From Actinobacteria bacterium OK074 (GTDB lineage Bacteria > Actinomycetota > Actinomycetes > Streptomycetales > Streptomycetaceae), in the NCBI GenBank assembly GCA_001298575.1, contig LJCV01000277.1:1-46342 (forward strand): DNA of 46,342 nt, read 5' to 3'. The number at the start of each line of letters is the position of its first letter. The first letter of the stretch is position 1. This document shows, one piece after another, positions 1 through 7,998 of the stretch. Under the pieces are notes generated by a model. That model was given only the letters and a program-made list of their open reading frames with translations. It had not been told where the DNA came from and did no database searches. A program made the translations under genes and the position numbers.

Positions 1-284
1 GGGAACGATCGGGATCACGAGGGTCTGCATCAGCGAGACCACGATCCCGGCGAGCGCCAGCACCGCCACGATGACGTTCGGCCTCGGCGGTGGCGGTGCC
101 GGGGGGGGCGGCGGCGGGGGGGGGGGGGGCGGGGGGGGGGGCGGCTGGTGGGGGGGGGGGGGGGGGGAGTGCGAGGGGCGGTGCCCGTCGGGATTACGGT
201 CCCGGCGGGCACCGTCGTGTCGAGGGGCGCGGTGGCGGTGGCATACCAGCGTGTACGGCTCTTCGCGGCACGCTCCGGGCGCAC
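1..284 (-). CDS. MFS transporter, N-terminal fragment (cut by window edge, frame broken)
   Basis: Reading the minus strand of positions 90 to 1 gives one hydrophobic helix (core VIVAVLALAGIVVSLMQT, then LVIPIVP). This is the usual first membrane segment of DHA2-type drug exporters in Streptomyces. A plausible GTG start lies at 284, giving a Thr/Ala/Pro-rich N-terminus, but that frame and the helix frame differ by one base. The switch must fall inside the G-homopolymer tract at 101-167, so I infer an indel there, probably a sequencing error, rather than a real mutation. The rest of the gene is outside the window. Substrate is unknown. Confidence 0.55.
101..167. repeat. G-homopolymer tract
   Basis: About 67 bases are nearly all G with a few C, A and T interruptions. 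It lies inside the proline-rich N-terminal coding part of the MFS gene on the minus strand and coincides with its frame break. It may be real proline codons read inaccurately, or a contig-end artefact; a similar tract sits at the other window end. Confidence 0.7.
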
Positions 285-596
285 GCCGTGGTTGAACAGT
301 TGAGCTGTGGAGCCCTCGGGGGGATGGAAACCCCACGAATTTGGGTAAAAACGATGTGGCGGCGCCACCGTTCATGATTCCCTCTAAATCACCGAAACAG
401 CCCGTCGGACGTGCGGCGGACACTCCCGTCCCGCGCACGACCTCCGGAAACCGACACTTCCGGAACCAGGGCTGACCCGGACGTCCTGCCCGACCGGCCA
501 GGGCCTGCCCACGACGGCAGGTCCGCGCCGGTGTCACGGGCGCCGACGGGGACGCGCCGGTCCCACTCTCCCCTTGCGTGCTAGCGGAGCCGATCC

Positions 597-1133
597 ATGC
601 TCACGACCCTGAAAACCTCCTACACCGACACGCGCGCGGCCGACCTCGCCTGGGCCCTGGGCAGCGAGCCACTCCCCGCCCTCGCCACCCTTGACCTGCA
701 ACTATCGGGTGCGAAGCTCCAGTTGAGACTCCTCGGCGCGTCCCACCAGGTGCTCCTGGAGGAGGAGCAGAGCAGTTGTTCGGAGACCGTCGCGTGTATT
801 ACGGGCTCCAGAACGCCACTTCCCCTCGGCGTCGCCAAACGCGTGGGCGACTGGGAGTACGAGTTCGCCGCGCGCGTGGAGGTGCTGTCGCCGGGGCAGT
901 TCGCCGGGCGCGCACAGGAACTGCTCGCCCTGGTCTCCGACCATCCCAACGGGCTGGCCGGGGTGTTCCCCGGCTCGCCGCACGCGTTCACGGCGATGCT
1001 GGCGCAGCGGTCGGAGGGGCAGGTGCAGTGGCGTACGTGGCATGCGTATCCGCAGGACGGGCAGTTGGTGGCCACGCGGACGCGGGTGGGGGTTCGGGTT
1101 CCCGTACCCGTGCCTGTGCCTGCGGCGCTTTAG
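597..1133 (+). CDS. DUF2617 family protein
   Basis: 178-residue cytoplasmic protein with the recognisable core of the actinobacterial DUF2617 family: an N-terminal YTDTRAADLAW, a central ASHQVLLEE and a FPGSPHAFTA block near the C-terminus. No membrane segment, signal peptide or catalytic motif is visible. Its biochemical function is unknown. In Streptomyces it is, as I recall, commonly next to the membrane spermidine-synthase-like gene, as here. ATG at 597 follows a weak purine-rich GCGGAG. The C-terminus is a Val/Pro repeat of low complexity, encoded by GTGCCC-like hexamers. Confidence 0.8.
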   Translation: MLTTLKTSYTDTRAADLAWALGSEPLPALATLDLQLSGAKLQLRLLGASHQVLLEEEQSSCSETVACITGSRTPLPLGVAKRVGDWEYEFAARVEVLSPGQFAGRAQELLALVSDHPNGLAGVFPGSPHAFTAMLAQRSEGQVQWRTWHAYPQDGQLVATRTRVGVRVPVPVPVPAAL

Positions 1134-1185
1134 CGGCGTCGGTTCGGGGTGCGCTTGGGCGGCGTATGCCGGGTGCGGGTCGGAT

Positions 1186-1216
1186 GTGGTTGCTCGCGCC
1201 GTTCCCCGCGCCCCTT
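1186..1216. repeat. Dispersed intergenic repeat, short copy
   Basis: GTGGTTGCTCGCGCC followed by GTTCCCCGCGCCCC. The same words recur at 3035-3110, 3174-3240, 7012-7141 and, degenerate, 30818-30890. All copies lie outside genes, usually after a stop codon, suggesting a mobile or terminator-associated repeat family. Confidence 0.6.
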
Positions 1217-1317
1217 GAGTCGCGCACCCGCCGAGTAGCGTCCTACGTAAACCTCCTGTTCCTCGGAACCCGCTTCTTCCACACTTGTGGGTGACGAAGC
1301 GAAGTTGTGTGGTGACG

Positions 1318-1323
1318 TAGCGT
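1318..1323 (+). promoter_or_regulatory. Candidate -10 element of a leaderless transcript
   Basis: TAGCGT ends 7 nt before the GTG at 1331, with no Shine-Dalgarno between. TANNNT at this distance is the usual signature of leaderless mRNA in actinobacteria. No good -35 is visible. Just upstream, GTGACGAAGCG and GTGACGTAGCG form an imperfect direct repeat that could bind a regulator. Confidence 0.4.
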
Positions 1324-1330
1324 TCCCGGT

Positions 1331-2986
1331 GTGATTGATCCGCACGCGCCTGCGCCCCCCGGGGCCCCGCCTCCCTGGGGCGGGCCCGGGCGGGCGCCGT
1401 TGCCCGTGCGGCCCGCCACAGGGCGGTTCTTCGTGCTCGCGTGTGTGTTCGTGTGCGCGGCGTGCGGGCTGGTGTACGAGCTGGAACTCGTCGCGCTGGC
1501 CTCGTACCTCATCGGGGACTCGGTCACGCAGGCGTCCGTCGTGCTGTCCGTGATGGTCTTCGCGATGGGCATCGGCTCGCTCGCCGCCAAACGGCTGCGG
1601 CCCCGCGCCGCGGCCGGGTTCGGGGCGGTCGAGGCGGCGCTCGCGCTGGTCGGCGGGTGCAGCGCGATGGCCCTGTACGCGGTGTTCGCCTGGACGGGCG
1701 CCTGGGGCGGCGTCTGGGCCGACGGGCCGCGCGCGCTGCTCGTCGGCTTCTCGCTCGCCATCGGCGTGCTCATCGGCGCCGAGGTGCCCCTGCTGATGGA
1801 GCTGATCCAGCGGATCCGGCGCCAGGACGCGGGCGGCGCGGTCGCCGACCTGTTCGCCGCGGACTACGTCGGCGCGCTCGTCGGCGGGCTCGCCTTCCCG
1901 TTCCTGCTGCTGCCGTGGCTCGGGCAGCTGGAGGGCGCCCTGCTGACCGGCACGGTCAACGCGGTGGCCGGCGGCGCGCTCGTCCTCGGCCTGTTCCGCC
2001 GCGACCTCACCCGCCGCGGGCGCTGGCTGCTGCTCGTCGCCAACGTCACCGTCCTCGGCCTGCTCGCCTCCGCCGCGCTCCTCGTCGACGACTTCGAACG
2101 GGCCGCACGGCACGCGGTCTACGGCAACGACGTCCGCGTCGCGCTCCAGAGCGACGTCCAGGAGGTCGTCCTCACGGGCGGCGAGCCCGGCCGCCCGGTC
2201 GACCTCTTCCTCGACGGCCGGCTCCGGGTCAGTGGCCGCGACGAGTACCGCTACCACGAGGCCCTCGTGCACCCCGCGATGGAATCGGGCCCCCACGCGC
2301 GCGTGCTGATCCTCGGCGGGGGTGACGGTCTCGCCGCCCGCGAAGTCATGCGCCACACGCGCGTGCGGCGCCTCGACGTCGTCGAACTGGACGCCGAGGT
2401 GCTGCGGCTGGCCCGCCACGACCGGGCGCTGTCCGCGCTGAACCGGCACGTCTTCGACAACCCGCGCGTACACGTGCACACGGCGGACGCGTTTCGCTGG
2501 CTGCGGCAGGACCGGCGCCAGTACGACGTCGTCATCGCCGATCTTCCCGATCCCGGGATCACGGCGAGTACGAAGCTGTACTCGCAGGAGTTCTACGGGC
2601 TCGCCCGGCGGGCGCTGGCCCCCGGGGGACGGCTGGTCGTGCACGCGGGGTCGGTGACGTCCCGGCCGCGGGTGTTCTGGACCGCGGAGGCGACGATGCG
2701 GGCGGCGGGGTTGCGGACCGTGCCGTATCGCGTGGACAGCCGGGCGCCGGGGCTGGCCGCCGGGCCCGACCGGGCCGCCGCCGCGGGGGCGTTTCGGGGG
2801 CCGCGGGACTGGGGTTTCGTGCTGGGGGCTGCGCGGGCTTGGCCGGAGGTGCGGTTGGACCCTCGTGGGCCTCGGCTGCGTACGTTGAATCAGAAGGCTC
2901 TGGTGGCGGATGTGGCGGCGGCCGAGGGGATGCGGATTGGGGGGGTGGCGGCTTCTACGCTTGTGCATCCTCGGTATGGGGATTGA
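1331..2986 (+). CDS. Membrane-anchored spermidine synthase-like protein
   Basis: 551 residues in two parts. Residues about 33-250 form six or seven hydrophobic helices (first one FFVLACVFVCAACGLVYELE). Residues about 255-530 form a spermidine-synthase-type aminopropyltransferase fold: DEYRYHEALVHPA at 304-316, SAM-binding GGGDG at 329-333, VVELDAEV, then VIADLPDP at the acceptor site. The family transfers an aminopropyl group from decarboxylated SAM to a polyamine; the membrane-fused form is widespread in actinobacteria and its true substrate is unproven. The GTG start at 1331 is supported by the leaderless -10 rather than by a ribosome site. Confidence 0.82.
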   Translation: MIDPHAPAPPGAPPPWGGPGRAPLPVRPATGRFFVLACVFVCAACGLVYELELVALASYLIGDSVTQASVVLSVMVFAMGIGSLAAKRLRPRAAAGFGAVEAALALVGGCSAMALYAVFAWTGAWGGVWADGPRALLVGFSLAIGVLIGAEVPLLMELIQRIRRQDAGGAVADLFAADYVGALVGGLAFPFLLLPWLGQLEGALLTGTVNAVAGGALVLGLFRRDLTRRGRWLLLVANVTVLGLLASAALLVDDFERAARHAVYGNDVRVALQSDVQEVVLTGGEPGRPVDLFLDGRLRVSGRDEYRYHEALVHPAMESGPHARVLILGGGDGLAAREVMRHTRVRRLDVVELDAEVLRLARHDRALSALNRHVFDNPRVHVHTADAFRWLRQDRRQYDVVIADLPDPGITASTKLYSQEFYGLARRALAPGGRLVVHAGSVTSRPRVFWTAEATMRAAGLRTVPYRVDSRAPGLAAGPDRAAAAGAFRGPRDWGFVLGAARAWPEVRLDPRGPRLRTLNQKALVADVAAAEGMRIGGVAASTLVHPRYGD

Positions 2987-3034
2987 GCGCCTGGTGGGGT
3001 GGAGGTGCTTGTGCGCTGGCGACTGCGGGTGCGT

Positions 3035-3110
3035 TGTGGTTGCTCGCGCCCACGCGGCGGAGCCGCATATCAGGCACAGCCCCGCGCCCCTTAAAGGCGG
3101 GGCTGCGCCC
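3035..3110. repeat. Dispersed intergenic repeat, long copy
   Basis: Contains GTGGTTGCTCGCGCC, CACGCGGCGGAGCCGCATAT and CACAGCCCCGCGCCCCTTAA, then GGGGCTGCGCCC. The same order of words is found at 7012-7090 and, degenerate, at 30818-30890. It occupies much of the 341-bp gap between the spermidine-synthase-like gene and the SRPBCC gene. CCCCGCGCCCC and GGGGCTGCG arms can pair, so a terminator role is plausible. Confidence 0.6.
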
Positions 3111-3135
3111 ATTGGGGTGGGGCGGTTCGGCGTTG

Positions 3136-3171
3136 GCGGGTGCGGGTGCGGGTGCGGGTGCGGGTGCGGGT
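3136..3171. repeat. Hexanucleotide tandem repeat (GCGGGT)6
   Basis: Six perfect copies of GCGGGT, directly before another copy of the dispersed intergenic repeat (3174-3240). Likely a slippage-prone simple repeat; no coding function. Confidence 0.85.
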
Positions 3172-3173
3172 GC

Positions 3174-3240
3174 GTTGTGGTTGCTCGCGCCGTTCCCCGC
3201 GCCCCTAAAGGCATTGGGGCTGCGCCCCTGCCTTTGTCGG
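3174..3240. repeat. Dispersed intergenic repeat, second copy in this gap
   Basis: GTTGTGGTTGCTCGCGCC, then GTTCCCCGCGCCCCTAAAG, followed by GGGGCTGCGCCCC and CCTTTG. CCCCTAAAGGC and GCCTTTG arms suggest a hairpin. Confidence 0.55.
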
Positions 3241-3313
3241 GCGAAGAAGCCGCCAGGTGGTGGGGCTCTCTTGTGAATAGGGCGATGTGGGCTTGTGGGG
3301 TGGGGGTGGTGGG

Positions 3314-3319
3314 TAGGGT
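3314..3319 (+). promoter_or_regulatory. Candidate -10 element close to the start of the SRPBCC gene
   Basis: TAGGGT lies 8 nt before ATG 3328 and no Shine-Dalgarno is evident. This supports a leaderless or very short-leader transcript and the choice of 3328 over the upstream ATG at 3295. Confidence 0.35.
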
Positions 3320-3327
3320 CGGGTGGC

Positions 3328-4254
3328 ATGGAGCATGACGTGTTCGTTCCGGTTTCCGGGGTGCGGCTCAGGGAGGCGCTGGGGGATCCCGTGCGGGTTG
3401 CGCGGGCGGTGCCCGGGCTTCAGCAGGACGCGGGGGCGGAACCGGTCGCCGGGCGCGTGAAGGTGCGGGTGGGCGGCCACACGATCACCTATCGCGGCAG
3501 CCTGCGCGTGACCGGCCAGGACGACGGCACCTACGCCGTCGAGGGCGACGCCGTGGAGTCCCGCGGCAGCGGCTCCGTGAAACTCGCCCTCGCCGTGCGG
3601 CTCGTGCCCGCCGAGGGCGGTACGACCGTGTCCTTCGAGGGGACGGCCGGCGGGGACGGGCGCGTCGCCGAGCTTTCCCCGGACGCCGTCGCGGCGGCCG
3701 GGACGCGGTTGCTGCGGCGGTTCGCGGAGAACCTCGCGGCGGATGCCGCCGGTGCCGCCGGCGCCTCCGGTGCCTCCGGGGAGTCCCAGCCGGAGCCTCA
3801 GCCTCAGCCTCACTCCGAGTCCGGGGGGGATGCGGACAGCGCTTCCGAAGCCGTCGAGCCGGAGTCGGGAACCGAGGTCGTAGAACCCGAGGTCGTAGGA
3901 CCCGAAGTCGTGGAACCCGGGGGCGTTGAACCCGACGTCGAGGCTGATTCGGTGCCGCTGCCCCCTGCCCCCGCCGTTTTCGACGCCGATGTGCCCGCTC
4001 CGGCGCTGGATCCCTTTGCCGGGCGGGACGACGACGTCGTGGGGCCGCCCGCCGAGGCCGCTCATGCGCGGCGGACGATGATCGGGCGGAGTGCGGAGGA
4101 AGTGGATCACTCGCCGCCGCGTGGGCGGTACGCGCCCGTGCCCGCGCCCGAGGCGACGAGCGCCGGGGACACGCTGCGCTGGGCGGCGCCCGCGGCGGCG
4201 CTCGTGGTGGCGTCGGCGATCGTGCTCGGGCGGGTGCTGCGACGGCGCCGGTAG
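3328..4254 (+). CDS. SRPBCC (CoxG-like) protein with C-terminal membrane anchor
   Basis: 308 residues. Residues 1-145 resemble the CoxG/SRPBCC fold (MEHDVFVPVSG, VRVARAVPGLQQD, KVRVGGHTITYRG, TVSFEGTAGGDGRVAELSPD). This helix-grip fold binds hydrophobic ligands; CoxG itself works in CO dehydrogenase maturation, but no CO dehydrogenase is present here. A long acidic Pro/Glu/Val linker with repeats of the type EPEVVGPEVVEP follows. One C-terminal helix (AAPAAALVVASAIVLGRVL) ending in RRRR would anchor the protein with the SRPBCC domain in the cytoplasm. Start chosen at 3328 for the conserved N-terminus and the nearby -10. Confidence 0.72.
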   Translation: MEHDVFVPVSGVRLREALGDPVRVARAVPGLQQDAGAEPVAGRVKVRVGGHTITYRGSLRVTGQDDGTYAVEGDAVESRGSGSVKLALAVRLVPAEGGTTVSFEGTAGGDGRVAELSPDAVAAAGTRLLRRFAENLAADAAGAAGASGASGESQPEPQPQPHSESGGDADSASEAVEPESGTEVVEPEVVGPEVVEPGGVEPDVEADSVPLPPAPAVFDADVPAPALDPFAGRDDDVVGPPAEAAHARRTMIGRSAEEVDHSPPRGRYAPVPAPEATSAGDTLRWAAPAAALVVASAIVLGRVLRRRR

Positions 4255-4284
4255 CCGCGTAGGGCGGACGGTGTGGCCGACCAG

Positions 4285-4290
4285 TAACCT
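4285..4290 (+). promoter_or_regulatory. Candidate -10 element of a leaderless transcript
   Basis: TAACCT ends 6 nt before the GTG start at 4297, with no Shine-Dalgarno. Confidence 0.4.
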
Positions 4291-4296
4291 CGTGGC

Positions 4297-5106
4297 GTGA
4301 GCGACGACAAGATCACGCTGGCCGCGGGAGACGCGGAGGTCACGTTGGTGCCCGGGAACGGGGGGCGCGTCGGCGGGCTGCTGGTGGACGGGCGCGAACT
4401 GCTGCGGCAGGGGCCGAAGTTCGGGTGCTTCCCGATGGTTCCCTGGTGCGGGCGGATCCGCGACGGAAAGTTCCGTGACGGAGGTTTGGTTCGGCAGATG
4501 CCGCTTAATGCCGCGCCGAACGCCATTCACGGCACCGCGCGCGACGGCGCCTGGAGCGTGGCCCGGGTCGACGACGCCGAGGCCGTGCTCACGTACGACC
4601 TCGTCGAGCCCTGGCCGCATCCCGGCCGGGTCACCCAGGTCGTCGCGCTCACCCCGGACTCGCTGACCCTCACCATGGCCGTCGAGACGTACGGGTCCTC
4701 CTTCCCGGCGCAGATCGGCTGGCATCCCTGGTTCAACCGGAACCTCGGGGGGCCGGGGGAGGGGGAGGACGTGCGGCTCTCCTTCCTGCCCGCCTGGCAG
4801 GAGGAGCGCGGGGATGATCACCTGCCTACCGGGCGGCGGATCGAGCCTCGGCCCGGGCCCTGGGACGACTGTTTCGGGATGCCCGACGGGGTCGACGTCA
4901 CTCTCACCTGGCCGGGGCAGCTGGAGCTGACCGTGGCCTCGCGCGAGCAGTGGGTCGTCGTCTACGACGAGCAGGAGGCGGCCGTGTGCGTCGAGCCGCA
5001 GACCGGGCCGCCCGACGGGCTCAACTCCCAGCCCCGGCTGGTCACGCCGATCGAGCCGCTGGAGGCCACCACCACCTGGAGCTGGCGGCGGCCGGAGGCT
5101 GTCTAA
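4297..5106 (+). CDS. Aldose 1-epimerase family protein
   Basis: 269 residues, cytoplasmic, usual length for the galactose-mutarotase fold. Visible family blocks are GGRVGGLLVDGRELL near the start, PWCGRIRDG (substrate arginine region), NAIHGTARDGAW with the conserved histidine, GWHPWFNRNL, and CVEPQTGPPDGLN with the conserved glutamate near the C-terminus. The reaction is interconversion of alpha and beta anomers of aldoses; the substrate cannot be told. It starts with GTG. Its TAA stop forms part of the -10 proposed for pyrE, 10 bp downstream. Confidence 0.85.
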   Translation: MSDDKITLAAGDAEVTLVPGNGGRVGGLLVDGRELLRQGPKFGCFPMVPWCGRIRDGKFRDGGLVRQMPLNAAPNAIHGTARDGAWSVARVDDAEAVLTYDLVEPWPHPGRVTQVVALTPDSLTLTMAVETYGSSFPAQIGWHPWFNRNLGGPGEGEDVRLSFLPAWQEERGDDHLPTGRRIEPRPGPWDDCFGMPDGVDVTLTWPGQLELTVASREQWVVVYDEQEAAVCVEPQTGPPDGLNSQPRLVTPIEPLEATTTWSWRRPEAV

Positions 5107-5109
5107 GCT
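5104..5109 (+). promoter_or_regulatory. Candidate -10 element of a leaderless pyrE transcript
   Basis: TAAGCT ends 7 nt before ATG 5117 and overlaps the TAA stop of the epimerase gene. No Shine-Dalgarno is present before pyrE. Confidence 0.4.
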
Positions 5110-5116
5110 GGCGGGC

Positions 5117-5665
5117 ATGACTGACGTTCGAGCCGCCCTGAAGCAGCAGATCCTGGACAAGGCCGTCGTGCACGGCAAGGTGACCCTCTCCTCCGGGCTG
5201 GAGGCCGACTACTACGTCGACCTCCGCCTGGTCACCCTCGACGGCGAGGCCGCGCCGCTGGTCGGGCAAGTGCTGCTCGACCTGACGGAGGGGCTTGAGT
5301 TCGACGCCGTCGGCGGGCTGACCATGGGCGCGGACCCGGTGGGCACGTCGATGCTGCACGCCGCCGCCGCGCGCGGACGCCGGCTGGACGCCTTCGTCGT
5401 GCGCAAGGCGGCCAAGGCGCACGGCATGCAGAAGCGGGTGGAGGGGCCGGACATCGCGGGGCGCCGGGTCGTCGTGGTCGAGGACACCTCCACCACCGGC
5501 AACTCGCCGCTGGAGGCCGTGGCGGCCGTGCGGGAGGCGGGCGCGGAGGTCGTAGCCGTCGCGACGATCGTGGACCGGGCGACCGGGGCGGCGGAGAAGA
5601 TCCAGGCGGGTGCGGGGGTGCCTTACCTGTACGCGTACTCGAAGGACGAGTTGGGCCTGGACTGA
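5117..5665 (+). CDS. pyrE: Orotate phosphoribosyltransferase
   Basis: 182 residues, the usual length. It makes orotidine 5'-phosphate from orotate and PRPP, the fifth step of UMP synthesis. The PRPP-binding loop is RVVVVEDTSTTGNS at residues 117-130. FVVRKAAKAHG at 94-104 carries the catalytic-loop lysines and HG. SSGLEADYYVDLR near residue 25 is the orotate-side block. The gene is downstream of the epimerase with no ribosome site and a possible own -10. No other pyr gene is in the window, which is normal for Streptomyces. Confidence 0.93.
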   Translation: MTDVRAALKQQILDKAVVHGKVTLSSGLEADYYVDLRLVTLDGEAAPLVGQVLLDLTEGLEFDAVGGLTMGADPVGTSMLHAAAARGRRLDAFVVRKAAKAHGMQKRVEGPDIAGRRVVVVEDTSTTGNSPLEAVAAVREAGAEVVAVATIVDRATGAAEKIQAGAGVPYLYAYSKDELGLD

Positions 5666-5758
5666 GGGACTGGGTTCGGCGGCTGCGGCGGCTCTGGTTG
5701 GCCCGGTCGGCTTCTGTCGGCCGCGGTCGTTTCGGGCGTCTTCTTGTGGGTGACGGAG

Positions 5759-5785
5759 TTGTCCACAAGCGCTCGGTTGTCCACA
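5759..5785. promoter_or_regulatory. Pair of perfect DnaA boxes upstream of fba
   Basis: TTGTCCACA occurs twice (5759-5767 and 5777-5785) in the same orientation, 18 bp apart. This is the consensus DnaA box of Streptomyces. It lies about 150 bp before fba, in the 267-bp gap after pyrE. Confidence 0.6.
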
Positions 5786-5932
5786 GGGTCGAACACCGCG
5801 GCGAGACCATTCGGCCAAGTCTGGAAAGATGGGGACGACGATGACGTCGCCAGCAAGGTCTAGGTCAGGGCCACCGTAGTACGCGTAGAGATCTATACAG
5901 ATCGCCCACCCGCACATACAAGGAGCGGACAG

Positions 5933-6964
5933 ATGCCCATCGCAACCCCCGAGGTCTACAACGAGATGCTCGACCGGGCGAAGGCAGGCAAGTTCGCCTA
6001 CCCGGCCATCAACGTGACCTCGACCCAGACCCTGCACGCGGCGCTGCGCGGCTTCGCGGAGGCGGAGAGCGACGGCATCATCCAGATCTCCACGGGTGGC
6101 GCCGAGTTCCTGGGCGGCCAGTACAGCAAGGACATGGTCACGGGCTCGGTGGCGCTGGCCGAGTTCGCGCACATCGTCGCCGAGAAGTACCCGGTGACCG
6201 TGGCCCTGCACACCGACCACTGCCCCAAGGACAAGCTCGACGGGTACGTACGGCCGCTGCTGGCCGTGTCCGAGGAGCGCGTGAAGGCGGGCGGCAACCC
6301 GCTGTTCCAGTCGCACATGTGGGACGGCTCGGCCGAGACCCTCACCGACAACCTCGCCATCGCCCAGGAGCTGCTCGCGCGCGCCGCCGCAGCGAAGATC
6401 ATCCTTGAGGTGGAGATCACCCCGACCGGCGGCGAGGAGGACGGCGTCTCGCACGAGATCAACGACTCCCTGTACACGACGGTCGACGACGCCTTCCGTA
6501 CGGTCGAGGCGCTGGGCCTGGGCGAGAAGGGCCGCTACCTGCTGGCCGCGTCCTTCGGCAACGTGCACGGTGTGTACAAGCCGGGCAACGTCGTGCTCCG
6601 CCCCGAGCTGCTCAAGGAGCTGAACGAGGGCGTCGCCGCGAAGTACGGCCAGCCCGCGGGCAGCAAGCCGTTCAACTTCGTCTTCCACGGCGGCTCCGGG
6701 TCGACGGCCGAGGAGATCGCCACCGCGCTCGAGAACGGCGTGATCAAGATGAACCTCGACACGGACACCCAGTACGCGTTCACGCGACCTGTCGCCGACC
6801 ACGTCCTCAAGAACTACGACGGTGTTCTCAAGGTGGACGGGGAGGTCGGGTCGAAGAAGACGTACGACCCGCGGACGTGGGGGAAGTTGGCGGAGGCGGG
6901 GATGGCGGCGCGGGTGGTTGTCGCGTGTGGTGACCTGCGGTCGGCGGGGACTCGGATCAAGTAG
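5933..6964 (+). CDS. fba: Fructose-bisphosphate aldolase, class II
   Basis: 343 residues, full length. Cleaves fructose 1,6-bisphosphate to dihydroxyacetone phosphate and glyceraldehyde 3-phosphate in glycolysis and gluconeogenesis. Class II zinc motif ALHTDHC at 91-97 holds the catalytic Asp95 and zinc ligand His96. Further motifs are LEVEITPTGGEEDGV, SFGNVHGVYKPG (second zinc histidine), FVFHGGSGS and KMNLDTDTQ. A good AAGGAG lies 9 nt before the ATG, unlike the neighbours upstream. It stands alone, followed by a strong stem-loop at 7055-7140. Confidence 0.95.
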   Translation: MPIATPEVYNEMLDRAKAGKFAYPAINVTSTQTLHAALRGFAEAESDGIIQISTGGAEFLGGQYSKDMVTGSVALAEFAHIVAEKYPVTVALHTDHCPKDKLDGYVRPLLAVSEERVKAGGNPLFQSHMWDGSAETLTDNLAIAQELLARAAAAKIILEVEITPTGGEEDGVSHEINDSLYTTVDDAFRTVEALGLGEKGRYLLAASFGNVHGVYKPGNVVLRPELLKELNEGVAAKYGQPAGSKPFNFVFHGGSGSTAEEIATALENGVIKMNLDTDTQYAFTRPVADHVLKNYDGVLKVDGEVGSKKTYDPRTWGKLAEAGMAARVVVACGDLRSAGTRIK

Positions 6965-7011
6965 CCGGGGGTTTGGCGGGCGCGGGTGCGTTTGCGACTG
7001 CGGGTGATTCG

Positions 7012-7141
7012 TGGTTGCTCGCGCCCACGCGGCGGAGCCGCATATCAGACGCAGCCCCGCGCCCCTGAAAAGCCGGGGCTGCGCCCCAGGCTTTTCATAA
7101 AAAAGCGGGGCGCAGCCCCAGCTTTTTCAGGGGCGCGGGGA
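7012..7141. repeat. Dispersed intergenic repeat with large stem-loop
   Basis: Begins with GTGGTTGCTCGCGCC and CACGCGGCGGAGCCGCATAT as in the copy at 3035. The part 7055-7140 folds into a long hairpin and is listed separately as a terminator. Confidence 0.65.
7055..7140. terminator. Large stem-loop after fba
   Basis: CCCCGCGCCCCTGAAAAGC (7055-7073) pairs with GCTTTTTCAGGGGCGCGGGG (7121-7140), and an inner GGGGCTGCGCCCC pairs with GGGGCGCAGCCCC. It sits between fba and the DUF3151 gene. Confidence 0.7.
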
Positions 7142-7230
7142 ACTGCGCGACAAGCCCCCACGCACCCGCACCCAACCAACGCACCCCACACCCGCCCCCC
7201 GCCGGCAGGCCCATGTACCAGACTGAAGCC

Positions 7231-7644
7231 ATGACCCTTCACGAAAACCTTCTCGGGGGCCCGCCCCCGACCCACCTCCCGGACGACCCCGAGCCCCGCG
7301 AACTCCTCGCGACCGGGACGGCCCCCGCCGACGTCGCCGCGCAGTACCCGACCTCCTCCCTCGCGTGGGCGCAACTCGCCGATGACGCGTTCGCGCGCGG
7401 CAGTGTCGTCGAGTCGTACGCCTACGCCCGGACCGGCTACCACCGCGGTCTGGACTCGTTGCGGCGCAGTGGGTGGAAGGGGCACGGTCCGGTGCCGTGG
7501 GAGCACGAGCCGAACCGTGGCTTCCTGCGGGCCCTGCACGCGCTCGCCCGCGCCGCGGGAGCCATCGGCGAGCAGGAGGAGTACGCCCGCTGCACCCAGT
7601 TCCTGAAGGACTCCTCGCCGACGGCGGCGCAGACCCTCGGCTAG
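7231..7644 (+). CDS. DUF3151 family protein
   Basis: 137 residues from ATG 7231. The family signature is clear: a start like MTLHENLLGGPPPTHLPDD, then WAQLADDAFARGSVVESYAYARTGYHRGLD and GPVPWEHEPNRGFLRALHALA. It is mostly helical, cytoplasmic, and of unknown function; conserved across actinobacteria. An in-frame ATG at 7213 would add six residues, but the family N-terminus favours 7231. No strong ribosome site is seen. Confidence 0.82.
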   Translation: MTLHENLLGGPPPTHLPDDPEPRELLATGTAPADVAAQYPTSSLAWAQLADDAFARGSVVESYAYARTGYHRGLDSLRRSGWKGHGPVPWEHEPNRGFLRALHALARAAGAIGEQEEYARCTQFLKDSSPTAAQTLG

Positions 7645-7649
7645 GGGCC

Positions 7650-7824
7650 TGTCCGGCGGATCATGCCGCAGACGCGGGGTCTGGCACGCCCATCTGCGGC
7701 GTTGTCGTCGGTCAACGACGCTCCGCGTCGCTTCCCTCCTCCGCCTTGCAGCTGCACGCACCAGACCCCGCTCACCGGTAGCTACAAGGCACCCTTGCAT
7801 TCCTGCGACCTGATCCGCCGGACA
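7650..7824. repeat. MITE-like element with 14-bp perfect terminal inverted repeats
   Basis: TGTCCGGCGGATCA (7650-7663) is exactly inverted as TGATCCGCCGGACA (7811-7824), enclosing 175 bp with no credible gene. A second inverted pair, CGGGGTCTGG (7675-7684) and CCAGACCCCG (7761-7770), and a GCGTTG/CAACG pair lie inside. No target-site duplication is obvious. It starts six bases after the stop of the DUF3151 gene. I infer a non-autonomous mobile or structured intergenic repeat. Confidence 0.6.
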
Positions 7825-7864
7825 GACCCAGCCCTGCCGGTGACATCGCTCACTTACGGGCCCG

Positions 7865-7891
7865 GACCCGCCTGGTGTCGCCAGGCGGGTC
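7865..7891 (+). terminator. Terminator-like hairpin upstream of the kynurenine genes
   Basis: GACCCGCCTGG and CCAGGCGGGTC form a perfect 11-bp stem with a 5-nt loop, followed by TTGCGTTTT. Confidence 0.7.
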
Positions 7892-7998
7892 TTGCGTTTT
7901 CGGGGGATGATCGAAGAGGATGCGCGGCGGGGACCGGGGCGTCCTGTCGATGACGGCAGGTGCGGACCGCTACCCGGAGTACATAGCAGGAGACAGCG

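Noticed and set aside
3136..3171. CRISPR array
   Set aside because: Hexamer repeats without spacers, and no cas genes in the window.
1130..3214. Long minus-strand open frame opposite the spermidine-synthase-like gene
   Set aside because: His/Arg/Pro-rich shadow frame typical of very high G+C; the plus strand carries a clear two-domain protein.
5759..5785. Chromosomal replication origin
   Set aside because: Only two DnaA boxes and none of the usual origin genes.
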